Positions 12,020 to 24,200 of a stretch of 64,000 bases of DNA are shown here, one piece after another. A program made the translations under genes and the position numbers. Source of the stretch: Numida meleagris (Eukaryota > Chordata > Aves > Galliformes > Numididae). The notes beneath the pieces are model-generated. The model did not search any database. It saw only the letters and a list, made by a program, of their open reading frames with translations, and had not been told where the DNA came from. The DNA is taken from NCBI RefSeq assembly GCF_002078875.1, contig NC_034411.1, positions 33,002,260 to 33,066,259 of the forward strand, written 5' to 3'. Numbering within the stretch: position 1 is the first letter of the stretch; every line of letters starts with the position of its first letter.

Positions 12020-15000
12020 CTGTAATTCCTCTGTCTTGCTTATTTGCCACTTCAAACTCCACTTCAGACTTTTGATAGCTTGTGGGCTTAGAAAAAATGC
12101 TTTCAAGAGCCTTGAGCCTATCCCCAGTGAAGTAAAATGGTAAGACTTCCTCCTCAGCGATGACTTAATTTAGTTTTGTAAGAGATCTGCTTATGTAACT
12201 AGAATGACCCTGCGTAAAATAAATTACTAGTTATGACCGTGAAATAAAAACAGCTTCAATCCCTACTACAAGACACTGACTTAGATTTGTCAGTGAGTAC
12301 ACTGTTAAGAACAGAAGCACGTTCAGTTATCCATTTACTGAATTTGAATAATATCTTTGAGGAATCAGGGATCAGGAAAAATAATGGTATGTAAATTGAT
12401 TTTTTTCTAAAAGCAGCATTAAGAAGAAGGAAAAAGTAACAGAAGTCTGGATTTGGAAAGCAAGTCATATTTGAACTTTGAATATAAGTGTAAATGGCAA
12501 GAAATATGAGAAAAGTTAGAATGCCAAGTGTGTAGTAAGTCCACACATGTACAACACAGCCTGTAAGGTTATAGTCTGTTAGTTATTACAGCAAGCACTG
12601 TGCTCGAACAAAACCAAAATCCCACAGAGCTAGAGGAAAGTACCAAAGAGCCCATTATTTCTCATACGTTATGAACACCTGAATAGCAAATTACATTTTC
12701 TTGTTTCTGATTTTTTTTCTGCCTTGATTGGATTAAGACTGAATGCCTGGAAAAAAAAAAATTAATCAACTCTCTCTCCTTCCTGAATGTCATAACAAGG
12801 CCCATTTAATGGGCACCAATATATTTGTGTACACATTGTATTAGGTCAGGAAGGAGATTTTCTGTTTTTAAAGCACAGGTTTTTACTGACATAAAGCCAC
12901 AGAAGGAATGTGTGAATACTTGTGAATAGCCTGAAGAAATAAAATCTGATAGGTAGCTGTAAGAGTCAAGGAGCAGAAACATATCTACAAGTGTTCGCAA
13001 ATCAGCTTTTTCCCTTCTTTAATGTAACTACCCTCATTTCTCTAATTTCATTCTAGATGAGACTTGCTCTGTGTACTTAACTGGGGTCAGACCACGGTAT
13101 TACACATGGACCAGTTCCAACAGGAATCATTACACTGGCATCCTCTCCAAAATTCTGGCCCTGATTAAACATAGCTCCTCCCTTCATTTAAACAGTCTTA
13201 AAAAAACAATTATTCTCTTTCCTCAGCCTTCTCAATGATCAAAAAAGGCTTAAAAATCAATATATCTATTTTCCACGATACAGGATCAAATCAGATGATT
13301 AGCTGATCTGAAGAATACATTCAACTGTGATGAGTGGTAACTGTACCATGAAAAGCAACTAATAAATATTAAATTAGTTCCATCTAAAAGCTTAAGGCAC
13401 AAAGTTATGTACTGTACTTACTGGACCTCTAGTGAAGTGGAAAAGGCTGGAGGTTAACTTTAAATATGTGCATAAATGGAAAATTGTTTTTGGCCTTTGT
13501 ACTGCTTTTATTGCAGCCACATGGCAAATCAGGTTATGCTGATGAATTTACTGAGCTTAACTTCTCATAAAATAATACTCTTCCCTGTAGACAACAAAAC
13601 AAGAAGAGTTAGCAAGAAAACAGGCATTACTTGCATTTGATTACTAAAATGTTCATTCAGTATTCAGAGTTTTTCAACAGTGGCTGTAATCATTTGAGCA
13701 AATGTCTTTGAAAGCATCTACTCAGGTTTGACAAATTATACAATCGCAGCATGAAGTTGGAAGTTTTGCTACTGCTTGTAAACTTTGAAATGAGGACAGG
13801 CATCAGTGCAGAGACAAAAAGATGTATGAAAAAAAGAGATCAAATCTTTAGGTGCTAACTTGGGGCTCCAGTTCTTGAAGAGTCAGGTATTCAGCTTATT
13901 TTTAACTGCCCAGGAGCGCTTTCCAAATACGAATGAATCTTTTTTTCTGATTTTTAATAATGTGCTAATGTGTTAATTAATAACACCCCCTGTTGCAGAA
14001 ATGAGAGACTAGCAAAGAACTACTAGCAAGTTACAGAAGTTGCCTCCTACTGTTTCAAAGAGCAATTTACTGTCACTGGAAATAATACATCTCTTTGAAA
14101 GGACCAAACTGGGCTTGATTCTCTCTCTGATGTTGCTGCTTTAGTGGTGTTCCGAGGCCCTTCACACATTGTAACTCCCTTGGTGCTTACAGTCATTTCA
14201 TCTTGGGAGGGTGCTGTGCCATTGGACTAATCTCTTCCAGAACCCACCAGGAAGGCCTGGGCTGAGCCTGCTTCTGACAGAAAGGCAGCTGTGCCACCCT
14301 TCAGACCGCAGTTGTTTTAGCATTGCTGTAGAACAGCAAATTCACAGCTGTCATTACCTCAGTAAATGAAAGCAAACTTGTACAGGAATAAATCTACTTC
14401 AGACTTCTTACTCCCTTCCAGAAATTATTCTTCCTGCCCATAGGCCTATGAGCCAGTGCATCCATGTTTTCCTTCCTGGGAAAGATCAGGTACAGCCTAC
14501 TTAGTGCCTTGTAGACAGAGCTGGGATGCCAAGGGAACATGAGAAGAAACAGGAGAGCTGACCAGTCCAAGGAGTGCTGTGCAAGTTTTATTCCCCAGTG
14601 GCACCCTGAAAGCAGAACTGAACCTGGCTGCAGGCTCTACAGAGATCACTGCATGATGGAAAATGTCACTTTACAAGAATGAGAAACAATTCTTTTTCTG
14701 TCCCATTAAGCAGTGCAATAAATGCAAACCTCGGTACTCATTTTCGTAACAGCAAATCCTGATAAAACTGTTCATTAGATTGAAACCTTTACTGTATGTC
14801 AGTGAAGTGAATGTCCTAGGGAGGGGAGGTGGAACAATTCTTTCAATATTTGTTCTGGGAAGAAAGCTTTCAGATAACAGCCCATCACTGGAGTGGTAGA
14901 AAATACCTCTTTTTTTTGAACTTCCTGTTTTTATAGAGTGAGACACTAAATATGCTCAGCACCATCTAAATCAAAGACAAACACCTTTCTTTTTCTCTCT

Positions 15001-17969
15001 CTTTCAACAATTAATCATATTCTAGCTGAAGGGAAATTAAAAAAAAAGAAACCCAAAAAAGCTCCCCGCCACCCTGGAGCAGTCATACTAAAGGAAGCAA
15101 ATGAATCTTTCAGAATCATAAGCTTCTTTGTTTGGGCTTGTTTTGCCTTAGTGAAATCTGGAGAAACGTATTTTCCCCTAGATATGAAATATTTCCTTTA
15201 CGCTTCCTGATTTCGTTCATAATATGGTTCTTATCACCATCTGAGAAAAACAGAAGGATTAGAAAATAACAAAGACTCCATTTTTTGGGAAAAAAATATC
15301 TACAGAGAGTAAAGATGAGAGTAAGCTCAATAAGAGAGTCTAAATTCTTTTGCTATCTGAAGTGACAGATAAAGGTTTTTCCCCAGGTGAAACATTTTCA
15401 AATTGCAAGTGAAATATTGCCTTTCTAGACTGTTCGGATTCTAGCTGTAGCCTTCAGGAAAATTTGGCATTCAATATTATGATTCTTAATATTTTATTTT
15501 CTCCTTATCTTTAATAAGATCTCTGCCAAGAGTCTTGGAGTGTCTCACTTGAAACTCTAATTTTCTCTCCTCAAAATATTTTCATATGCAGCTGACGAAA
15601 TTAGGGTTCCTCTCCACTTCTCAAGGAGAAGCCTGCTGTTACTGGATTGCTCCAGTGTTTTTGTTTGTTTGTTTGAAGCATAGCAACATAAAAAGCAGAG
15701 TGGTGAATGTGGGGTTTTAAAAAAAGGAGAGATTCGTGTTTTATACAGTTTCTTATGAAGAACTGAGCCAAGCAATCTAACTTACTGAAAACCTTTTTGC
15801 TGCTGCAGCACTGCCAGCTAGTCACCAAGACAGAATAGAAAGACTTGCTGCTTTTTAAAGTCCAAGCTGAGAAGGTTCTCAAGAATTAAAACTCACAAAA
15901 ATCCTGTGCTTAAAACAAAATTTAGTATAGAGGATTACGTTTATTTATTTTTCTGAGGTAAAATAAACAGTAATTAATACAAGATGTAATTTACATACTG
16001 GGGTATAAATAAAAGGACATTAAATGCTAAAGCCATGTGTTTAGCACTGCTTGGGGCATTCATGTGTTACCCAAAGTATAATTCATGCATTACAGATATG
16101 ATTTATCACTCTACTGCTTTTGCATTTATGTCCATGTATTACAGCAAAGTTGCACGTAGTAGAAAGCCAAAGCAGCACAGTGATGAGTCAGTACTTACGA
16201 GGATTAGATAGGGAGACAGAACAGAAAAAGTTTAAACAGCGTCAGTATGAGAGATGAATAGCTCAGAGGAATTCTCTGGATAAAATGTACAATTAAGTAA
16301 AGCAGTAGAGATAATATTATGTGTCTGTACACTCTTAGGTAATATGTCCCAAGAAACATTCACCCTTGTAGGAATCAACCAACTGTATTGGAAAGAGCCT
16401 CAAAGTAGACAACTACAGGATTTAAAAAACACTTAACAACCCTAAGTGTTTACCCATTTGTACCCTGAAGAAGCAAATGTTGTTTCTGCTCTCCTGTGCC
16501 AGCATAGTGTTAGTATAACACCAATGGGAATAATTGGTGCCATTAAACTGATGTCATGGAAAGCTGCACCAGTCCAATGATCTTCAGCCACAAAGTTGCT
16601 AAATGCTTTTTAATTATTCATAATGACTGCTGCTATGGCTTGGCATTTGATTTACATTTATGAAAATGTTGAAAAGGATTATTCATCTCAAATTCAGGTC
16701 ATGGGGCAGGAATACAAAGTCCTTTTTTTAATGCTAAAGCTATTTAAGTGGTTTTGCCCAAAGGAAAAGCTTGTGATAGTCACTTCTACAAAAGCTTCAA
16801 CCTTCACAAAAAAAAAAAAAGTAATTTTACATTTGTAAATTTATCAGGACAGGTTCTAAAAGCAAGATTTCATGTTCAAATATATCACTGGCCAGGCATT
16901 ATAGAAACGTTTGCCTTATTTGGCTTGCCTTATAAGCTTCTAAGAAGTAGCCTCAAAGATGTTCATTCCTTTTCTACTTCCCCAAAGTTATAAAGCACAT
17001 TGAGAAATCACATAGTTTTTATGTTGCATTTTATACTGGTTTAATGTTCAAAAGTACACTTTGATTGGGAATGGCCATAGGTCATAACTTCTCTGATTAT
17101 GAATGTAATACACTTACAAGTTCCTCTCCTTTTTTTCAGTGGTTCATACATCTTCCATAAAACACTCATTAAATGCTCCAAGACCAAAGGTAATTTATTT
17201 ATGGATGTTAGGTAAATTGCAAAACTGAAGGAAGATAAGCTGTTAAAGTTTAAAGCTCCTATAAGGGTGCTTTAATATTTATGCAAGAGTAGAAATTAAC
17301 ATATCTTGCCTTGTATTTGAGATATGAGTATTTTTAGGTTTTTTTGCTTTTGTGTGTTAAATATTATTGAAAAAAAGCTTGTGCACAGTAGCTGTTTCTG
17401 TAAAACAAATGCAAAAATCACTTTATTACATGAAGACAAAATGACTCACTGAAAAGATAAAAGCAGTGGTGGTTGTATTTCTAACAGCTGTTAGTTTCAG
17501 AAGATTTGCCTCATACTCAGAAGTTCCCCAGTGCTGTGGTATACTGTATCAAACATCACATCTAACCATATCTAATCTGTAATGTTATGTTATAAAATAA
17601 CACAGAATCCCATTTTTCTTCCATGCTCAAAAGCTTCCACTTCAAGTAACAGAGACAGAGACTACTGAACCAGGCATTTCTTTGGTCTGTCCCAAATACT
17701 GACATTCCTCTGGTGTGCCCCAAATACTGGAATTCTTCTGCTATTAGGCTAGTCTGTTCTGAATGTTGAGGATTTGGGAGCATACTTTGTACAACACTCA
17801 CTCCTGCAGTTAATACTCAAAGAATTCAGTACCACAATAAACTTGAAGTTGTTTGACCCTTTTAGCAAGTTTGGTTTTAGTAATTATCAGTCAAATATTA
17901 GTCCTATATTTGAAACAGCAGACTGGATGTGTACATTCTGTTCTTGGCTTTCCAGGAGTTTTTTCTGTA
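12020..17969. other. AT-rich unique DNA, no gene recognised
   Basis: I found no exon and no clear transposable element. The segment holds a short (GTTT)n run at 15657-15675, an A13-14 tract at about 16.81 kb and a 28-bp tandem duplication at 17.68 kb (listed separately). Open frames are short and unrelated to any family I know. Confidence 0.6.
17684..17739. repeat. 28-bp tandem duplication (two copies, possibly a decayed third)
   Basis: Two adjacent 28-bp units share the core 'cccaaatactg'. The first reads 'ggtctgtcccaaatactgac' onward and the second 'ggtgtgccccaaatactgga' onward. They differ at about five positions. Sequence just upstream (tactgaaccaggcatttctttgg split across the boundary) looks like a partial, more diverged extra copy. 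This is a small local duplication, not a known satellite. Confidence 0.8.
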
Positions 17970-18193
17970 CATTTTCAAACTAAAAGGAGGAATAATACAG
18001 TAAGGGCAGTGAGGCACTAGCACGAGTTGCCCAGAGAGGCAGTGGATGCCTCGTCCTTGGAGGCACTCAAGGTCAGGCTGGAGGGGCTCTGAGCACCTGA
18101 TGTAGCTGTAGGTGTACCTGATCATTGCAGGGGGGTTGGACCAGATGGACTTTAAAGGTCCCTTCCAATTCAAATGATTCCGTGATTATAAAT
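17970..18193 (+). mobile_element. CR1 LINE 3' end, 5'-truncated
   Basis: This contains the diagnostic CR1 terminal region in sense orientation: 'gagttgcccagagaggcagt', 'ggaggcactcaaggtcaggc', 'gggttggaccagatggactt' and 'aaaggtcccttccaattc', then 'atgattccgtgattat', a decayed form of the CR1 terminal repeat. It codes for the last residues of ORF2 and the short 3' UTR only. The left part (17970-18002) appears internally deleted relative to other CR1 copies, so the 5' edge is approximate. Confidence 0.92.
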
Positions 18194-19890
18194 GATCAGC
18201 TTCCTCACAAATAGTGTGAATAGTATAGATGAAAAAAGCACAAGTCATGGCAACTCCTCTGTCTTCTACATGATGTCAACCCACCAACAGACAACCTTTG
18301 CCAGCAGCTCCTTCGCTTACTTAGTAATCCTATAATCAATTAAAACTGTGACCAATCAAACAAAAAAAATGGATAAGGACTCAGTGTTTATAAATAACCT
18401 TCCATACTGGAAGAATAAAGAGTGGTTATGACAGATTGTACAGCAAAACAAATGGAAAGATTGCGCAAACAAATTCGGGTTAAGAAAATCTTACTCATAG
18501 CAACTGTATATAATTTAAGTAATCTAAAAGGAGAATATAGAAAGGATCAGCCCTCCAGTAGCTTACCTCAGTTTGGTTTGTGCAAGTCTTGCAGGGAGCA
18601 ACCAAGCGTATTCAGGACTTTAGCCCAAAAGCCTTTGGAAAATTAAAATTAAAGAAATCACGGGTTTGAGTATTTGAGTGACCTGTATATGAGGATATAT
18701 CACTTCTTACTTGGAGTTTATTACTACTTCACTTTTTTTTTCCCCCAACACAGTTCCTGGAGTATAAATACCCTTTTTGCTTTTGTGCATCTATGTATTT
18801 TAAACCAAAGCAATTATAAGATCCTTTGAACAGATTTTCTTTGCAGTCAGTTGGCAAAATGAAAGTTCCCTGCAAGAGATGGTATAGTAATGCCTTCCTC
18901 ATCACAACAGGCTACAGGGGAAATACAGACAAGCAGAACTCCTGCGGCCTTAGATATGCCAGACTCACCAGAAGCACTAAACAATCAACTAAATAATAAG
19001 TAGAAAAATCTGCCAAACAGCCTGTATCCATGTGTGTGTGGATAAGAAAATCAGTAGTGCCTGGAAAATAACCTTCCGTGTTGGAAAAACAGTGACTGCT
19101 TATACACAGATTATGAAACAAAACCACAGGAAAAAGCACAGAAGAAAATGACTTCTAGTTAAGATAATCATGTTGATATAAATTATGTTTAATTTGATTA
19201 GTCTAAAAGTAGGAGAGTAAGAAATTATAGGAAGAGTTATTTTTCCCTTTTAATGGTCATAATGAAGTCCATGAAGGTATATGAGAAATAGAGATTGGAC
19301 TGTGTAATTCATTTAAATTAAAGATACTACTTTTTTTTTAAAAAAAGATTATTTACCATTCATTATTACTGTCTGATTCATGAAAAGCACAGTGAAGAAA
19401 AGACTCCCCCTGTACTATAGTGTCTCTTTGCTGAATCTAAACCCTGTTGGTATCCCTCAGTTCTGAACTCTTTTTAGGTTGTTGGTCAGGTACATTCAAT
19501 TTAGAACGAGAAATTTCAGCTTCAGAAATGCATAAGCAAAGTGAATCAAAACATCTGTTGCATTTTTAAAAGAACAATAATTTTTAAATAATAGATAAAG
19601 ATTTCTGGCTCAAAGTCCACGTTAGAGGACGTAAATACAAGATCGCTCCTATCTGAGACCAAGTATAAGTCACTTCCCTCATTTCATTTTTTCTTATATG
19701 AGGTTGTGAGTCTGAAATGAAATGTTTAGATCAGTGACACAAGAGTGATTGGATCACTTCTTATGACCTTAGATAACACATATAATATGAAATTGTAAGG
19801 AAAGGGAATAGCTGATACTCAGACTTCAGCCACAGAGTAACTATGCAGAAGAAAAGAAAATCTTCAATTTGTCAGGACTGTTTTATTCTA
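18194..19890. other. AT-rich unique DNA, no gene recognised
   Basis: No exon or repeat was recognised between two plus-strand CR1 ends. Open frames are at most 75 codons and unremarkable. Confidence 0.6.
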
Positions 19891-20270
19891 AACTGGGATT
19901 GTTTAGTCTTGAGAAGAGGAGGTTCAGGGGAGACCTTAATGCTCTCTACAACTGCCTGAAGGGAGGTTGTGATGAGGTGGGGGTCAGCCTCTTCTCCCGC
20001 GTAGCAGTGATAGGATGAGAGGAAATGGCCTCAAACTGCATCAGAGGAGGTTCAGGTTGGATAGTAGGAAAAAACTCTTCTCAGAAAGCATGGTGAGGTA
20101 TTGAAACAAGATGCCCAGGGAGGTGGAGGAGTCACTGTCCCCGGAGGGTTGAGAAATGGGTGTATGTTGCACTGGGGGACAGGGTTACTGGGCGTGGTGG
20201 TGTCGCGCTGACAGTTCGGCTAGATGATCCTAGAGGTCTTTTCCAACTGTAATGATTTTATGTTATTATG
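19891..20270 (+). mobile_element. CR1 LINE 3' region, 5'-truncated
   Basis: This is a sense-oriented CR1 tail of about 380 bp. It starts in the ORF2 C-terminal coding part ('gagaagaggaggttcagggg', 'gaccttaatgctctctacaa', 'ggatgagaggaaatggcctc'). It continues through 'gatgcccagggaggtggagg' and ends 'gctagatgatcctagaggtc', 'ttttccaactgtaatg' and a decayed terminal repeat. The 'ggcgtggtggtgtcgcgctg' segment distinguishes it from the copies at 18.0 and 48.4 kb, so it is a different CR1 subfamily. The reading frame is broken. Confidence 0.93.
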
Positions 20271-21129
20271 TTTCTAAGCATTCTAAGTACTTTTCTTTAT
20301 TATCATTTGTAGTAACAGGATAAGAAAATGTGTCTCTCATCTTGATAAAGTATACCCTGCTTCATCCAGCCTAGTTCCTGCAAGGTTTTTATTTCCAGCC
20401 CTGTCAGTTTTCTTTATCTAATTATACAGGTAGTGATTTTTCTCTTATTTTCATTTAACTTCAGGGGAATTTGCCATAAAAGAAACATGCTTATGTACTA
20501 CTGATTCCTCCACATTTCTCCATGTTATGATTTGTTAATGTTATAGATATATATTTAAAAATCCTTAAATTAGATCAAAGAACGGTTAATAGATAAGTGC
20601 CTCCCTAAAATAGACCATGGATTCAGTGTTGCTATAACAAGAATTCTGATGTGTTTACTGTCTTGAAAAAAGATAACACCTGGCCCTTAGAGGCCATAAT
20701 CTGGCTGGTTTATAAAGGAAGTTGAAATAAAAACTTTTAGTAAAATAAATTATTTCTCAGTTTCCCTCACACATTAGTGGGGCATGTTGGGATATATCTA
20801 GTAGACGGTTCAATCACAGAGAGTCAGAAATACTATCTGGGACGGGTAGCTCGAGTGAGACGCTGACATAAAGGAGGGAAAGGGAAGCAGAAGGTAATTT
20901 CATTTGTGTGCAAAGGCAATTGGAATGTTTCAATTCCAAGAAAATTTTGGTGAAAAAAATGCTTTTTAAGGGACAATCTGAAGAATCACTAGTACTAGCA
21001 TCAGGTCGTTAGGATTTATGTGGTTTTCACTGTAATAGTCCTGCTGTTAAAAACAATGAACAGTCAAGAAAGAATGAGAAGGAAATCAGGACAGTTTAGA
21101 AACCTTTTTCCTCCATGTCTTTCTGGGTA
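20271..21129. other. Unique DNA, no gene recognised
   Basis: No exon or repeat was recognised. A short patch with several CpGs occurs around 20.84-20.87 kb (gggacgggtagctcgag, gacgctgac) in otherwise CpG-poor DNA. Confidence 0.55.
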
Positions 21130-21289
21130 TTTTACTGATGAGGATATCACACACATGGAAAAAGATGCTTGGGATAAGACATGGAAAAGTGAGAAACTTC
21201 CCAAAGATCATCCGAAGTGTCAGAGCCTAGAATATAACCTAGGTCTCCTAAGTCTTAGCACAGTGCTTCACCAGTCATATTGTATGCCA
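21130..21289 (-). mobile_element. Ancient MIR / CORE-SINE relic
   Basis: Read on the plus strand, the block follows the antisense of the MIR consensus: 'tttactgatgagga', then 'gagaaacttcccaaagatca', then 'agtgtcagagcctagaata' and 'aacctaggtctcctaagtct', then 'gcacagtgcttcaccagtca'. The right side is therefore the tRNA-derived head and the left side the core/tail junction. About 25 extra bases lie between the 'gatgagga' and 'gagaaactt' blocks. MIR elements predate the bird-mammal split, so recognisable copies in birds are few and old. Pol III A and B boxes are degraded. The 94-codon open frame over it is incidental. Confidence 0.78.
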
Positions 21290-24200
21290 TTCCCCATTCC
21301 CTGAGATTACCTGTCCAAAACTGACAGATTCTGAGACAAGAAAATTGAAGATATGATTCTCCTAGAAGGAATAAACTTTGGAATCTGAATAACAAAATGA
21401 TTGGATTTTATGAACAGTTTTGTAGACCACTTCCATTGTGATGCATTATCATAGCTGAGCAACATGTTGGTTGAACCTAACTTCTAGCAGCAGCATGTTT
21501 TGTAGAAATGAAATTCATATCACATATCTTGGCATTGTTATTCAATTGGCAGAATTGGAGCAGTGGAGATTTCCCTGGAAAAAAGATTAACTGACATGGA
21601 GAATGGGAACGCAATCATTGAAGGTTTCACTGATTTCTTGAGTGTAATAAAGAGAGACAGTGGGTTAATATGCTCTGATTTATAATCAGGTGTTACTAAA
21701 TCAAAAAATAATAATGTCAAGGGTGAATGGGTAATAGAAATAAAGGACTGGTTTGACCAGTACCAAAGAAATTACAAGTTGACTACTGTAAAGATGAAAT
21801 TAATTCAAATGAGAAATGAGTTAAGGTATGACAATCTCAAAACTGTGAGAAAAATTAAATGCTACAGTGGTAAGTGACTGAGAAAGAAGAGTGAGAGAAG
21901 ATATTTCAGAGAGGCTTTTTTTGGAGCCTGCCTTAGATTTGCTGCTTCTCCCATGGGTGTGGGGCACAGGGAAATAGCAGAGATCATTTTCAGCTTTGTC
22001 CACTGTTTCTTGCCTGAGAGTGCTGCAGAAGACTAATAATAAACACCATGACATTTGTTACAAGTTCCCAATCCTTTGGAAGAGGAAATATTTGTTTTAC
22101 AGATGATTAAAATGACACAATTTTGCAAGAAAATAGTACAGAAAACTAAGTTACCTAAATACATTATTTACTTGCAAATGAAAAGAAAAATGCTACAAGA
22201 GGTATTTTCAGAGATATCAAGCAGAAAAGTCACCAACAGGGGTAATCTCAAGAGAGATTACAAATAGCAAGAGCTAGCACAGCTACCATGAGCTGCCTCT
22301 AGAGTTTACTGCTTTATGTATTCATGCAAAGTAGTAAAAAGTCAAAGTGACATTTCATGGGAATGTGCCAAATCCAAACTGCTATTCATTATTTATATTG
22401 TGCATATAAAACAGGTAAGTGACTATGCACAGGGCCATATTTCTAAATTTCCAATATGACAACTCTATGTTTGCATTCAACTGTTTAATCTGATAGTAGT
22501 TTGGCAAATTCCTTGCATTTTTCTTCAGCATTGTCTCTTATCTACAATTACAGAAGAAGCTGAGAGATCATAGAGGTTAATTTCAGATAGAGTCACTGTC
22601 CCACTGAGATGCAACCTCCACATGTGTCCCATCTGATTGCTCTCACTTCTTACCCATCCCGGAGCTGTCACAGGTGTCACCCTTGAGGTGTCTTTTGTTC
22701 ATATTCATTTTTTCCCTGTCTAGGAGAGTTAATGTCATTCCTTCAATTCACAGAGGTTTTGTATGGGACCTGAGCTATGTCAGGCTTTTTGTCACATGCT
22801 TCATCCACTGCCTGTGCTTTGAAATTTCTCATGCAATCTAACTGGTTTGACAGTGTGCTCTCAGGGACTTTTTCAACCAGAGTCAGTCTCATTTGTCTTG
22901 CAGGATTTCTCCTAAGAGCTAAATAACAGCTATTGGGATAAAAATCCTGAAGTCTAATGAGATTTCTTTTTGTTTTAGGGGGCAGACATCTCTCAAGAGT
23001 AAGATCTGTAGAAAACATGACAGATTTTTATCTTAACCCTGCTGGATATTGCCTCATGCTAGTTTCCTCTGGCAAGTCGTTGTGATATTAATGAAAACAG
23101 ACTGTGCCTGCACCTGTATCATGTTGTCCATGGGTGAATCTGATCAACAAATTCAGGCAGCCTGACTGCTTCAGCAGAGCAACAGTCCTACAGAGCTGAA
23201 TGTCTAACGCAGGGATGAATTTCCTGGATACTGCTTGCTTTTTTTTTTTTCAATGTAAAATATGAATGCATATGCCTTAAACAAATTTCTAGCTTGCTGA
23301 CCCTTTTGGCAGGTGCGGTCGCCTCAGCCTGCATGACAGTGTTTGAAATGTTCTACAAAGAAGTTGGCTGGTGTTTTTATCACTTTTTTTTTTTTCCACC
23401 TGCACAGACACTTGTAATACCATTCCTTTGTAGTGTTTAGATGTCACCATTCTTTTCCTCCTGATACATTTCTCTCACGTCTTGAAAGCTGCAGGTTCTC
23501 CTTGCTTTACATCCCTCTGAGCACTTGGCGGGAGCTTGGGGTGGGATCTTCTCCCCACACCAACTGTTTTTTTGAAGGTCCTGGACACAGGAGTCCTTAG
23601 AGCAGGATGGATGTCTATCTTGTCAGCTGTGAGACGTCAAAGCACAGACACACAGACAGTTGGCAGTCATCAGATGTAATAACTTTAGCATTAACAAAGC
23701 TTCAGGATGTGTTAAATTAACTGTGTGTTGACCACAAACCAGGAGTGTAATGTTTATGTGATGGTGAAACAAGGTTTGATGAGACTTTACTTGCTTCTGC
23801 AGGGGAATCTCACTGCCTGTGATGTTTCCTGGATCATGGTGTTGAGCCTTCTTGGGATTCTCTGTCCCTGGTCCTTTCTCCTCATTCCTCTGTCCCCCAC
23901 TCACCTCTGGTCTCCACTGGCCTCTGCAGAACTAATTTTTCTATTCAAATGAGGGCTTCTGTCTTCCTTAAGCTCACACTTCCTCCTACATGATGCAGAA
24001 CAAAAATTGCCTCAATCTAGTTTATGTTATCACTTACCTCAATGAAAATAACTGCTCCTTTGTTATAAAGTCAGTGTTTTCACATTTCTTCACTTGTTAC
24101 CTTACAGGCTGGGTTGTTTTGTGGGCCCAGGGTGATAATGGAGCTAGTTTATATTTTCCAATTTATTTTACATTTCCTATGGAAATACTAAGATTTTTAA

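Noticed and set aside
22075..22200. Possible second antisense MIR (ttttacagatgattaaaatg)
   Set aside because: Only the 'ttttacagatga' start matches well. The rest is too diverged to separate from AT-rich background.
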